The position numbers and the translations under genes were made by a program. Below the pieces are notes generated by a model. It was not told the origin of the DNA. It made no database searches and was given only the letters and a program-made list of their open reading frames with translations. From Alcanivorax sp. (GTDB taxonomy: Bacteria > Pseudomonadota > Gammaproteobacteria > Pseudomonadales > Alcanivoracaceae), in contig NZ_NVWY01000043.1 in assembly GCF_002733835.1 (NCBI RefSeq), positions 1 through 36,574 of the forward strand: a stretch of DNA of 36,574 nucleotides, written 5' to 3'. The stretch's first letter is position 1; the number at the start of each line of letters is the position of its first letter. This document shows positions 16,243-23,524 of the stretch, one piece after another.

Positions 16243-16878
16243 TTAAATCATGTCATCCTTGGCCATACGGTCCACAACAGCATCGGCCACACCGCTGGTC
16301 CCTGCCTGCAGGTCACTGGGGTTTACCGTGGTGGATTTGGCTCTCCATAGTAGCCCTTCCGGCTGAAGCCGGTACAGATTGGACTCCAGGAAGTACTTCT
16401 TGTCATTGCTGAAATAACCAGGCTCGTAGGTAGCATTTTGGCGCACGTAATAGGTCTGGCCCATGGCACCGGACACCGCGATATCCGGGGCAAAATTGGT
16501 GCCACCCTGGGTGTAGTGCATTTCTTCCTTGATATCGATAACACTGATTACCAGTGCCGCTTCGTAACCTTTCGAGGCGATATCGGCAGCCATTTGTTTG
16601 CGGGTTTTCCCTTCACTGTACTGGTCACCCAATACCGGGGCGGATGCTGTTGCTTCCACGCCCTGCGCTTTCAAAGCCGCCACAACATTGGATTCCAGCG
16701 AATCGCGGGCCTGGGTGTCATTGACCACCGCCACCACTAGCACTTTGTTGACATGCTCACCGGCCTGGTGATCCTTGGCGCGGGCGGAACTGCTGACCAT
16801 GGTGTTATGGGCCGTACAGGCAGTCGCCAGCAGGGCTACCACGAAAACCATCAGGAGACCTTTTATTCTTGCTATCAT
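16243..16878 (-). CDS. Predicted lipoprotein of unknown function
   Basis: A 211-residue exported protein. Residues 1-20 are a lipoprotein signal (VFVVALLATAC) with the acylated Cys at 21, followed by a Ser/Ala/His-rich linker. The mature part begins with the strand KVLVVAVVND, then a helix SLESNVVAALKAQGVEATAS and a segment ending KGYEAALVISVIDIKEE. This looks like the alpha/beta fold of small periplasmic DUF4136-type or CsgG-like lipoproteins; the family is not certain. The start at 16878 is chosen because GAGGAAGAGAG precedes it directly and it begins the signal peptide. It is divergent from the hydrolase at 16949 and has a strong terminator. Confidence 0.8.
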   Translation of the reverse strand: MIARIKGLLMVFVVALLATACTAHNTMVSSSARAKDHQAGEHVNKVLVVAVVNDTQARDSLESNVVAALKAQGVEATASAPVLGDQYSEGKTRKQMAADIASKGYEAALVISVIDIKEEMHYTQGGTNFAPDIAVSGAMGQTYYVRQNATYEPGYFSNDKKYFLESNLYRLQPEGLLWRAKSTTVNPSDLQAGTSGVADAVVDRMAKDDMI

Positions 16879-16948
16879 CTCTCTTCCTCGTTGAGTTTCT
16901 TGACCTTGCCTCGGCAATGACGCACGTTTTGCGCAGCCGGAGACTATT

Positions 16949-17869
16949 ATGACCGAACAGATGATCCATCACACCACGGATGATAACCATGTTGTCGCCA
17001 TCCACCACTGGCCCTGCGAATCAGCCACAGCCAGGGGCACGCTAATCTGGCTGCACGGCATGTCCGAACATGGCTCACGTTACCAGAATCTGGCCCGTAC
17101 CTTGAATGCAGCCGGTTGGCACCTGTATTGCCCGGACCATCGCGGTCATGGTGACAGTATTAACGAGGACAGCCCCGCTGGCCACATAGGTGACCAGCAC
17201 GGCTGGCAACATCTGGTCAATGACACCGCCAGCGTCATTCATCTGGCCAAAGAGCAACACCCGCAGTTACCGGTCGTTCTGGGCGGCCACAGCATGGGCT
17301 CTTTTATTGCGCTGGGCACAGCAGAGCAGCACGGTGATGCCCTCTCCGGCCTGGTAATGTGCGCCAGCGATTATCATCCCGGTGCCTACTACCGGTTAAT
17401 GTCCCTGCCCATCCTGTTCGAGCGCATGCGCCGGGGCAAACGCAACCCCAGCCCGCTGATACACAAGCTCACCTTTGGCACCTGGGCAACCCAGGTACCG
17501 GACCCGACCACCGATTTCGACTGGCTGAGCAGCAATGCCGAAGAAGTGAAACGTTATATCGATGATCCACTGTGCGGGTTCGATTGCAGTACGGAAACCT
17601 GGGTGCAACTGGTAACCGCCATGCATCGCATACAGAGCATTTCAGGGCTGTCCGAACTGCCGGAAAATCTGCCCGTACTACTGCTGGGCGGTGAACAAGA
17701 CCCCATGAGCGACAACGGCAAGGGCATGATGGCCCTGGAGAAAGTGTTGCATGCCATGGAGCAACCGCTGACCACGCACTTCTGGCCTGAAGGCCGGCAT
17801 GAAATCCTCAACGACCACTGCCGTGACGAAGTGCACCAGGCGATCACCGAGTGGCTGGGAAGTCTCTGA
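16949..17869 (+). CDS. Alpha/beta hydrolase, monoacylglycerol-lipase-like
   Basis: A 306-residue serine hydrolase. The oxyanion segment LIWLHGMSEHGSRY (32-45) and the CPDHRGHGDS block are typical of monoglyceride/lysophospholipase-type hydrolases (Hydrolase_4). The catalytic triad is readable: Ser115 in GGHSMGS, Asp251 in LGGEQDPMSD and His284 in PEGRHEIL. No signal peptide is present, so it probably acts in the cytoplasm on mono-acylglycerols or related esters. GGAG lies six bases before the ATG. It is transcribed alone, divergently from the lipoprotein gene, and ends at a strong bidirectional terminator. Confidence 0.92.
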   Translation: MTEQMIHHTTDDNHVVAIHHWPCESATARGTLIWLHGMSEHGSRYQNLARTLNAAGWHLYCPDHRGHGDSINEDSPAGHIGDQHGWQHLVNDTASVIHLAKEQHPQLPVVLGGHSMGSFIALGTAEQHGDALSGLVMCASDYHPGAYYRLMSLPILFERMRRGKRNPSPLIHKLTFGTWATQVPDPTTDFDWLSSNAEEVKRYIDDPLCGFDCSTETWVQLVTAMHRIQSISGLSELPENLPVLLLGGEQDPMSDNGKGMMALEKVLHAMEQPLTTHFWPEGRHEILNDHCRDEVHQAITEWLGSL

Positions 17870-17891
17870 AAAACCGGGTCACGTGCGACAT

Positions 17892-17923
17892 AAAAAAACC
17901 GGGCAAAAAGCCCGGTTTTTTTT
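17892..17923. terminator. Bidirectional intrinsic terminator
   Basis: The perfect stem CCGGGC/GCCCGG with an A5 loop is flanked by A7 on the left and T8 on the right, so it works on both strands. It separates the convergent hydrolase gene (plus) and the coiled-coil gene (minus). Confidence 0.95.
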
Positions 17924-17936
17924 CAAACGCCTGGCG

Positions 17937-18224
17937 TTACTTGAACAGACTGTTCTTGATGTCCTTCAGCCCATCCAGGGTGCTATCCCAGGTTTTTTCC
18001 ACGCTGTCTTTCACTTCTTCCCAGCGTGCATTGCTGTCGTTACGCACCTCATCCAGCTGCGCAGACAGTTCCTTGCGCTTCTCTTTCAATTCCAGCTTAC
18101 GGGTTTCCCACTGGTGACGGACATCTTCGCCGGCTTTATCCGCCTTGACTTGCAGCTGATCGAATTCATTGTCCAGTTCGTCCAGCTTGCCTTTTACCTT
18201 TTCGATGAAAGTGTTGCGATCCAT
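17937..18224 (-). CDS. Small coiled-coil stress-type protein (sll1863-like)
   Basis: A 95-residue, almost entirely helical and highly charged protein: MDRNTFIEKVKGKLDELDNE and then a continuous heptad-like pattern rich in Lys, Glu, Leu and Asp. It has no signal peptide or membrane segment and no cysteine. Proteins of this kind are annotated as sll1863-family stress proteins in many proteobacteria; the function is unknown. The ATG at 18224 is preferred over one at 18239 because AAGGAG lies seven bases upstream of it. Confidence 0.8.
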   Translation of the reverse strand: MDRNTFIEKVKGKLDELDNEFDQLQVKADKAGEDVRHQWETRKLELKEKRKELSAQLDEVRNDSNARWEEVKDSVEKTWDSTLDGLKDIKNSLFK

Positions 18225-18304
18225 CACAATCTCCTTCAATGAGTGGTACCCCAGATGATGTGGCCCATTTCCGGCTTTTCCATGGCATAGTTGTAAAATT
18301 CAGG

Positions 18305-20398
18305 TTAAAGCTGAGACTGCTCCTGCTCGCCCAGCGCTGACACATAGCCAAGATAGCGGTTCTTAATCTCCCGCACGTACTTCACCGGCTCAGTACCACG
18401 CACATAGCCATAGCGGGCCTGGCGGGCATACTGGGGTTTGGACAATAACAGCATGGCCTGCTCCACGTGCCCGAACCACTTGTCCGGGTTTTTACCGATA
18501 CGTTGCGCCAGACGGCGGGCATCTTCCACGTGGCCATGCCCAGCATTGTAAGCCGCCAGCGTAAAATACAATTTTTCCGCCAGGTCCAGGCGAGCGGGAA
18601 AGCGTTGTTCCAGCCAGTCAATATAAGCCAGCCCCGCTTCCACGCCATTTTTCGGGTTAGTCAGATTACTGTAACCAAATTGCCGGCCGGTACGGGGCAT
18701 CACTTGCAACAGCCCCTGAGCACCTGCAAAAGAGCGCGCGTTCGGATTAAAACGGCTTTCCTGGTACATCTGGGAAGTAATCAGGCGCCAATCCAGGCCA
18801 TACTTAAGCGACTCTGAACGCACCAGCTCATCATAGGGGGAAATATCCCGACCTGGTTCTACCCGGTAGGCCTCATGGGTGGCGATGGTTTTCTTTTCCT
18901 TGAAATACCGGTTGTAGGTCACGTTATAGAACAGCCCCCGATAACCACGCTTTATATAACTATTGAGCTGCTCTCGTAAGGCTTGCTGGGACTCTCGGGT
19001 AACCCAGGCGATCTGTTTGGCCGGTTCGAACTGGAACAATACAGCGATGTCATCCCGGTAGGTGGATTCCATGGCAGCCAGATGACTATCGGCCATGGTC
19101 AGGTCGTAATCACCGTTGGCCACGCCATCAATCAACATTTCCGTACTGGCGTTCTCCACTTCCAGAATCTCGAACGTGCCCCCCGCCTTTTGCAACGCTT
19201 TGAGCGTGTCGTAATAGGCCGTTTCCGGGTTCACTGCCACCGTGCGCCCGGCCAGTCCTTCCACTGTATCCAGCGAGCTCTCGCCGGCTTCACCGATAAG
19301 CTGCTCATTCACTTCCAGATAACGTTCACTGAAGGACCAGCCTGCGCTCTGACGCTCTGGCGTGACGGTCATGGAGGCGGCGATAACATCGCCTTCCCCC
19401 GCCTCCAGCGCCGCAAACATGGAGGACGGCGTATCGTGCACAATAACCCGCACACGCAAACGATGCTGCTTGGCAAAGTCCTTGATCAGGTCGTAATCAA
19501 ACCCCATCAATTCACCGCGCCACATAAAATAGCTGGCCGGGTTATTGGAGGTGATAACTCGCAACACCCCTTTTTCGCGAATTTCCGCCCAGCCGCGTTC
19601 TTCTTCACTGTCCACGGAGGTAATGACCCGCTCACTGGTGATGTACTGGTTGATCTGATCCAGTAATTCGCTGCTATCCGAGCGCACGGCCCAGGCGATA
19701 CGACGCTTGCGATTGACCACCGGCCCGGCCACGGCCTCGCCATCCTCTTCAAGCAAGGCATCTAGCATATTGCTGTCGACGATACTTGCTGCCAGCTCAC
19801 CATTTGCCACACCGTTAACCAATTCCTCATCTGAGATATTGCTGTCCAGCACTTCCAGGCTGATATTGTCGTGGCGCTTGGCCAGTTTGGTGGCGGTTTC
19901 CAGATAGGCGGACCCTTCCGGTACCGACAGCGTCACCTCCCCCATCTCCGTTAGCGGCAGGTCCGCCAGCGCCCGCGGTACCACCATGCGTTCCTGTACA
20001 GCGTTTACCGGGGTAGAAAAGGCGAGGTTCTTCTGGCGCTCCTTGGTCACCGAATAATTGGTGATAATGATGTCAGCCATGCCCTGATTGATAAGGGTGC
20101 TCAACTCACCAAAATTGTCGGCGTACACCCAGCGCGGCTCCATCCCGAGGTGCTCGACGAATTCTTCCGCCTGCTGCTGGTATTCGCTGGCCGGGACGCC
20201 ATCGCGGGGCAGCCCTGAGGGCTCGTCAAACCGTGGGGCCAACAACCGAACAAAGCCCCGTTCCTTCAGCGCAGGCAAATCACCGGTTTCCTGGTAATTT
20301 TTAAAGGTGCTGACGACCTCTCCCACCTCCGGCTCCTTGTCGCAACCGGCCAGCAGCGTGACACCGAGACATATGAGGATGAATATGCCTGTTCGCAT
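18305..20398 (-). CDS. MltF-like membrane-bound lytic murein transglycosylase with two solute-binding domains
   Basis: A 697-residue lipoprotein (signal with LLAGC, Cys19). Two successive SBP_bac_3 periplasmic binding domains follow: about 45-265, with GFVRLLAPRFDEPSGLPRDG, and about 275-500, with GVLRVITSNNPASYF and GFDYDLIKDFAKQ. A C-terminal SLT transglycosylase domain spans about 520-690, with catalytic Glu547 in MYQESRFNP followed by GAQGLLQVMPRTG and AAYNAGHGHVEDA. E. coli MltF has one such regulatory domain and about 518 residues, so this protein has an extra sensor module. The enzyme cleaves peptidoglycan glycan strands, and ligand binding in the SBP domains is expected to control it. 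AAGGGGGG precedes the ATG. Confidence 0.93.
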   Translation of the reverse strand: MRTGIFILICLGVTLLAGCDKEPEVGEVVSTFKNYQETGDLPALKERGFVRLLAPRFDEPSGLPRDGVPASEYQQQAEEFVEHLGMEPRWVYADNFGELSTLINQGMADIIITNYSVTKERQKNLAFSTPVNAVQERMVVPRALADLPLTEMGEVTLSVPEGSAYLETATKLAKRHDNISLEVLDSNISDEELVNGVANGELAASIVDSNMLDALLEEDGEAVAGPVVNRKRRIAWAVRSDSSELLDQINQYITSERVITSVDSEEERGWAEIREKGVLRVITSNNPASYFMWRGELMGFDYDLIKDFAKQHRLRVRVIVHDTPSSMFAALEAGEGDVIAASMTVTPERQSAGWSFSERYLEVNEQLIGEAGESSLDTVEGLAGRTVAVNPETAYYDTLKALQKAGGTFEILEVENASTEMLIDGVANGDYDLTMADSHLAAMESTYRDDIAVLFQFEPAKQIAWVTRESQQALREQLNSYIKRGYRGLFYNVTYNRYFKEKKTIATHEAYRVEPGRDISPYDELVRSESLKYGLDWRLITSQMYQESRFNPNARSFAGAQGLLQVMPRTGRQFGYSNLTNPKNGVEAGLAYIDWLEQRFPARLDLAEKLYFTLAAYNAGHGHVEDARRLAQRIGKNPDKWFGHVEQAMLLLSKPQYARQARYGYVRGTEPVKYVREIKNRYLGYVSALGEQEQSQL

Positions 20399-20596
20399 GG
20401 GTGCCCCCCTTTCCCTTCTAGTGTTTATTTCTTAGCTCAGGGTACCAGCCTATGCCCATCAGGCGATACTTTTTAGGTGATCCGTACTTATCTCCGAAAA
20501 CGGCGTTTGCGGCTATACACCCCAGAAGCAGTTAACCAGTACGCTATTTGTGCTCAAGACAGCCAGGAAGCCTCTGAAAACGCCGGCGCCCGGAAC

Positions 20597-20670
20597 AAAA
20601 AAAGCCTGAACCTCTTCGGTGACAACGCATTCTTTTCGGAATCATTGCAACCGGTTTGGTTCAGGCCTTT
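20597..20670 (-). terminator. Long imperfect hairpin with T-tract after the TSP3 lipoprotein gene
   Basis: On the minus strand GCCTGAACC (20666-20658) pairs with GGTTCAGGC (20612-20604), followed by T7 (20603-20597). The 45-base interior is itself largely self-complementary (CGGT/ACCG, then CAATGATTC/GAATGCGTTG). It lies about 80 bases after the stop of the minus-strand gene and is its likely terminator. A further GC-rich stem, GGGCCCC-GT-GGGGGCCC, lies between the stop and this element (20708-20724). The rest of the gap 20399-20749 shows no gene. Confidence 0.75.
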
Positions 20671-20749
20671 CTCTTGCCCCGAGGCGCTATTGCTATCGTT
20701 CGGAGCCGGGCCCCGTGGGGGCCCTTTCCTTATTTACTTGCTTTGCCGA

Positions 20750-22180
20750 TCAGGGCGTACCGACACAAACATCGTGCACACGGAACGACTTGTTGGCATT
20801 CACCAGGCCAGCATAGTCCAGCTGAATGGAATCGAACGGCTGGCTAGATGCCGGGGCAGCAATGAAACGCTGATCCGAGTTGGCACCCAGGCCCAGCAAG
20901 TCCAGATCCAGCAACCCGCCGCCTACGGTAGCGCTATCCACTTCCACGCCGTCATTGAAGAAACGAATGGTAATGAAGTTGCCAAGCAGTTCCAGATTAA
21001 GCAGCTGCGAGCTCGGGTCGCTGACCACAAAGCCGACAACGCTGTCTGCAATATCCACGGACTGGTCAATGGCGTCCGCCGCCACAAACCCGCCACCGTA
21101 GACCAGTGCCGCGCCAATATTTATCTGTGCGAATGTGGCGTTATTTCCGTCAATTGCCTGACCCTCGTCATCCACGGAGCAACCAAGGCATACGCCCAGC
21201 ACGCCGCTGTCTGCCGTGTAATCCGTATTGGCCAGCTGCTGGTAAGTGGTGGTAGCGGAACAGGTGAAACCGTCGTCGTCACAGACATCGCCTTTACCAT
21301 CACCATCGCCATCAGCCTGATCTTCATTAGGAATCATCGGGCAGTTGTCAGAGACATCCGGAAAGCCATCGCCATCGGTGTCAGTGGGATCACCGCCACC
21401 GCCATCACAAACGTCACCAATGCCGTTACCGTCGCTGTCCGCCTGGTTCGCGTTGGCAGCCAGTGGGCAGTTATCAGTGTCGTTGTCCACGCCGTCACCA
21501 TCACGGTCGTCGTCACACACATCACCAATGCCATCCAGATCCAGGTCAGCCTGGTCAGTGTTAGGAATGTTCAGGCAGTTGTCATTGGTATCAAGGATGG
21601 TGTCACCGTCGCGGTCGTCTTCGCAGACGTCGCCGATACCATCGGTATCCGTGTCTTTCTGATCCGCGTTTGCCGTGAACACACAGTTGTCATTGGTGTT
21701 ATCCACACCATCGCCATCCGCGTCGTCATCACAAACATCACCGATACCATCGTTATCCACATCACCCTGTTCCGGGTTGAAAATGGCAGGACAGTTATCT
21801 ACCCCATCGTCGATACCGTCGTTGTCCTGGTCGTTGTCCTGATCACAGGCATCGCCAATACCGTCGCCATCAGTGTCATCCTGAGTCGGGTTGGCAACCA
21901 GCGGACAGTTGTCAGTGGGGTTGTCTTCCCCGTCACCATCACGGTCGTCATCACAGACATCGCCGATACCATCACCATCCTGATCTTCCTGCATGGCATT
22001 GGGGTTAGCGGGACAGTTGTCCACGTTATCGGGAACGCCATCATTGTCCTGGTCAGCATTATTACCAACCGGAGTGTTGCCGCCACTGCTGCCATCTCCA
22101 TCCGCTTCACAACCAGCCAATCCAAGACCCAGCAAAGCAGCCAGCATGATTACAAAAAACGATTTGCTATACATATTCAT
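20750..22180 (-). CDS. Lipoprotein with thrombospondin type-3 (TSP3) calcium-binding repeats
   Basis: A 476-residue protein. The lipoprotein signal ends GLGLAGC with the acylated Cys at 24. Residues about 40-310 are a run of acidic TSP3-type modules: seven DNC[P/V/L] cores alternate with about seven DGIGD[V/A]C-type cores, each carrying the DxDxDG calcium-binding pattern and paired cysteines. The C-terminal 160 residues form a beta-rich domain of unknown family (NIGAALVYGGGF, LDLDLLGLGANSD, FRVHDVCVG). It begins 10 bases after the OmpA-family gene stop, with AGGAG as ribosome site, so it is in the same operon. Likely surface or outer-membrane associated and folded by Ca2+, which seawater supplies; role unknown, possibly adhesive. 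An ATG at 22216 would overlap ompA and lacks a ribosome site. Confidence 0.88.
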   Translation of the reverse strand: MNMYSKSFFVIMLAALLGLGLAGCEADGDGSSGGNTPVGNNADQDNDGVPDNVDNCPANPNAMQEDQDGDGIGDVCDDDRDGDGEDNPTDNCPLVANPTQDDTDGDGIGDACDQDNDQDNDGIDDGVDNCPAIFNPEQGDVDNDGIGDVCDDDADGDGVDNTNDNCVFTANADQKDTDTDGIGDVCEDDRDGDTILDTNDNCLNIPNTDQADLDLDGIGDVCDDDRDGDGVDNDTDNCPLAANANQADSDGNGIGDVCDGGGGDPTDTDGDGFPDVSDNCPMIPNEDQADGDGDGKGDVCDDDGFTCSATTTYQQLANTDYTADSGVLGVCLGCSVDDEGQAIDGNNATFAQINIGAALVYGGGFVAADAIDQSVDIADSVVGFVVSDPSSQLLNLELLGNFITIRFFNDGVEVDSATVGGGLLDLDLLGLGANSDQRFIAAPASSQPFDSIQLDYAGLVNANKSFRVHDVCVGTP

Positions 22181-22190
22181 GACTATTCTC

Positions 22191-23285
22191 CTACTGCTCG
22201 CTAACGCGGAATTCAACGCGACGGTTCATGGCACGGCCTGATGAGGTCTCATTGCTGGCAACCGGAACCACTTCACCATACCCACGAGCGGTCAGACGCT
22301 CTGCTGCTATGCCATTATCAATCAAGTACTGGCGTACAGCCTTGGCACGTTCATCGGAAAGGGTTTCGTTGTATTCAGCGCTACCGGTGCTATCCGTATG
22401 GCCTGCAATCTCGACATCGAAGTTCGTCTGAGATTTCAGCGCTTTGACAAGACGGTCCACTAGCGGACGGGAGGTCGCGGTGAGCTTGGCAGAATTGAGC
22501 TCGAAGCCAATGTTGTTGAAGGTAATGGTCTGGTTGGTTAACAGACAGCCATCGCCATCCACCTTGCCGCCGGCAATGGTGTTCGGGCACTTGTCACGGT
22601 TGTCAGGAATACCGTCGCCATCACTGTCGGCAGCGGCCACTTCCACAACTTTCTCGACTTCACGGGTTTCGTAGACAATTTTTTCCACTTCGACAATCTT
22701 GGTCTGGCCGAGAGGTACTTCCAAACCCAGAGAGAAGCGCCAGTCGTTGAACCCGCCTTCATCTTCAGATGCCGTGCCGGTAATACCGTCGAAATCGTCA
22801 TACATATAACGGGCTTCAGCGCGCAACTTCAGGCCGTTATCAAAAATAGGACCGGTAACCGCACCCAACCCCACATTGGCGTGCAAATCAAAGCCATCAT
22901 CATCGTCTGGCACCACATCGTTGTAGATGCCACCGATCTGGGCCAGAACGAAAGGCGTAAAGCCTTCGCGGTCGCCAAAGGCATAGGCCACACCGGTACT
23001 TACCGTGTACTGGTAATAATCCGCAGCGCCTTCGACACCGGAATCCAGGCCATACCCGGCACCTTCGGTTTCCCACCACCAGTGATCGGATAATTCACGG
23101 CCATAGACCAAACCGGCACCCAGCCCCTTGCGAGACAGATCCCGATCTTCGTCCAGTACCAGATAGTGCAGCATGGGCGCGACATACTGCCGCGTGTTGG
23201 GCTCTTTCATGTCCTCTGCGGCAATCGCTTGCGTCGCTAATGCGACACTCGCTGCCAGCATGGATATACGCGTGCTTCCTTTCAT
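22191..23285 (-). CDS. OmpA family outer-membrane protein with TSP3 linker
   Basis: A 364-residue porin-type protein. Its signal peptide ends ATQAIA. An N-terminal eight-strand-type beta-barrel (about 24-193) is rich in alternating aromatic residues. A charged hinge EVEKIVYETREVEKVVEV (199-216) follows, then one TSP3/calcium-binding repeat DSDGDGIPDNRDKCPNT (220-236). The peptidoglycan-binding OmpA C-domain (about 250-364) contains IAGHTDSTGSAEYN and RAMNRRVEF. This is the OprF/OmpA architecture that ties the outer membrane to the cell wall. AAGGGGGG lies before the ATG. It is first in an operon with the TSP3 lipoprotein, which repeats the same motif many times. Confidence 0.95.
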   Translation of the reverse strand: MKGSTRISMLAASVALATQAIAAEDMKEPNTRQYVAPMLHYLVLDEDRDLSRKGLGAGLVYGRELSDHWWWETEGAGYGLDSGVEGAADYYQYTVSTGVAYAFGDREGFTPFVLAQIGGIYNDVVPDDDDGFDLHANVGLGAVTGPIFDNGLKLRAEARYMYDDFDGITGTASEDEGGFNDWRFSLGLEVPLGQTKIVEVEKIVYETREVEKVVEVAAADSDGDGIPDNRDKCPNTIAGGKVDGDGCLLTNQTITFNNIGFELNSAKLTATSRPLVDRLVKALKSQTNFDVEIAGHTDSTGSAEYNETLSDERAKAVRQYLIDNGIAAERLTARGYGEVVPVASNETSSGRAMNRRVEFRVSEQ

Positions 23286-23411
23286 GACTACCCCCCTTGG
23301 GTATGAATGATCTGTGCAACCATTGGAATAGGTGGGGAAAGAAAAAAAAATAGGCGTCCGGTGCCGTTGCGTTGGAATATTGTTGTGAACCCGTTCATGT
23401 TCCTGCTTTCT

Positions 23412-23436
23412 GTATCTAAGCGTATCTTTTCGTATC
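23412..23436. promoter_or_regulatory. Three GTATC boxes at exact 10-bp spacing (candidate response-regulator site)
   Basis: GTATC occurs at 23412, 23422 and 23432, each separated by five bases (TAAGC, then TTTTC). Direct repeats of 5-6 bases with a 10-11 bp period are the usual binding pattern of OmpR/PhoP-type response regulators. The array lies between the divergent ompA-like (start 23285) and ceramidase-like (start 23525) genes, about 127 bases from the former. The regulator is unknown. Confidence 0.5.
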
Positions 23437-23461
23437 CTTCACGCCCGCTCAGCAACAAAAT

Positions 23462-23506
23462 GCACCCGTTTGCACCAACAGCACCAAATTGGTACTTTGG
23501 TGCAAA
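23462..23506. promoter_or_regulatory. Cluster of GCACC/GGTGC half-sites, NtrC-like palindrome
   Basis: Half-sites GCACC lie at 23462, 23472 and 23481. Inverted copies are GGTAC at 23491 and GGTGC at 23499. The outermost good pair, TTTGCACCAA (23469-23478) and TTGGTGCAAA (23497-23506), is a perfect 10-bp inverted repeat. Inside it, GCACC-AAATT-GGTAC resembles the NtrC consensus TGCACC-N5-GGTGCA at 9 of 12 defined positions. The cluster ends 18 bases before the ceramidase-like ATG, so a repressor acting at the start is equally possible. No proper sigma-54 promoter was found. Confidence 0.5.
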
Positions 23507-23524
23507 TTATAAGAAAGCCGGATT

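Noticed and set aside
20900..22060. Possible DNA satellite or CRISPR array from regular repeats
   Set aside because: The repeats are coding TSP3 modules in one open frame with diverged codons.
20477..22204. 575-codon plus-strand frame of Val/Ile/Thr repeats
   Set aside because: It is the complement of the repeated Asp-Gly codons of the TSP3 lipoprotein, so its repetitive hydrophobic look is a by-product; there is no ribosome site or family match.
23489..23503. Sigma-54 promoter (TTGGTAC...TGGTGC) before the ceramidase-like gene
   Set aside because: The GG and GC dinucleotides are nine bases apart rather than ten, and the match is part of the palindrome cluster, so a sigma-54 site is not supported.
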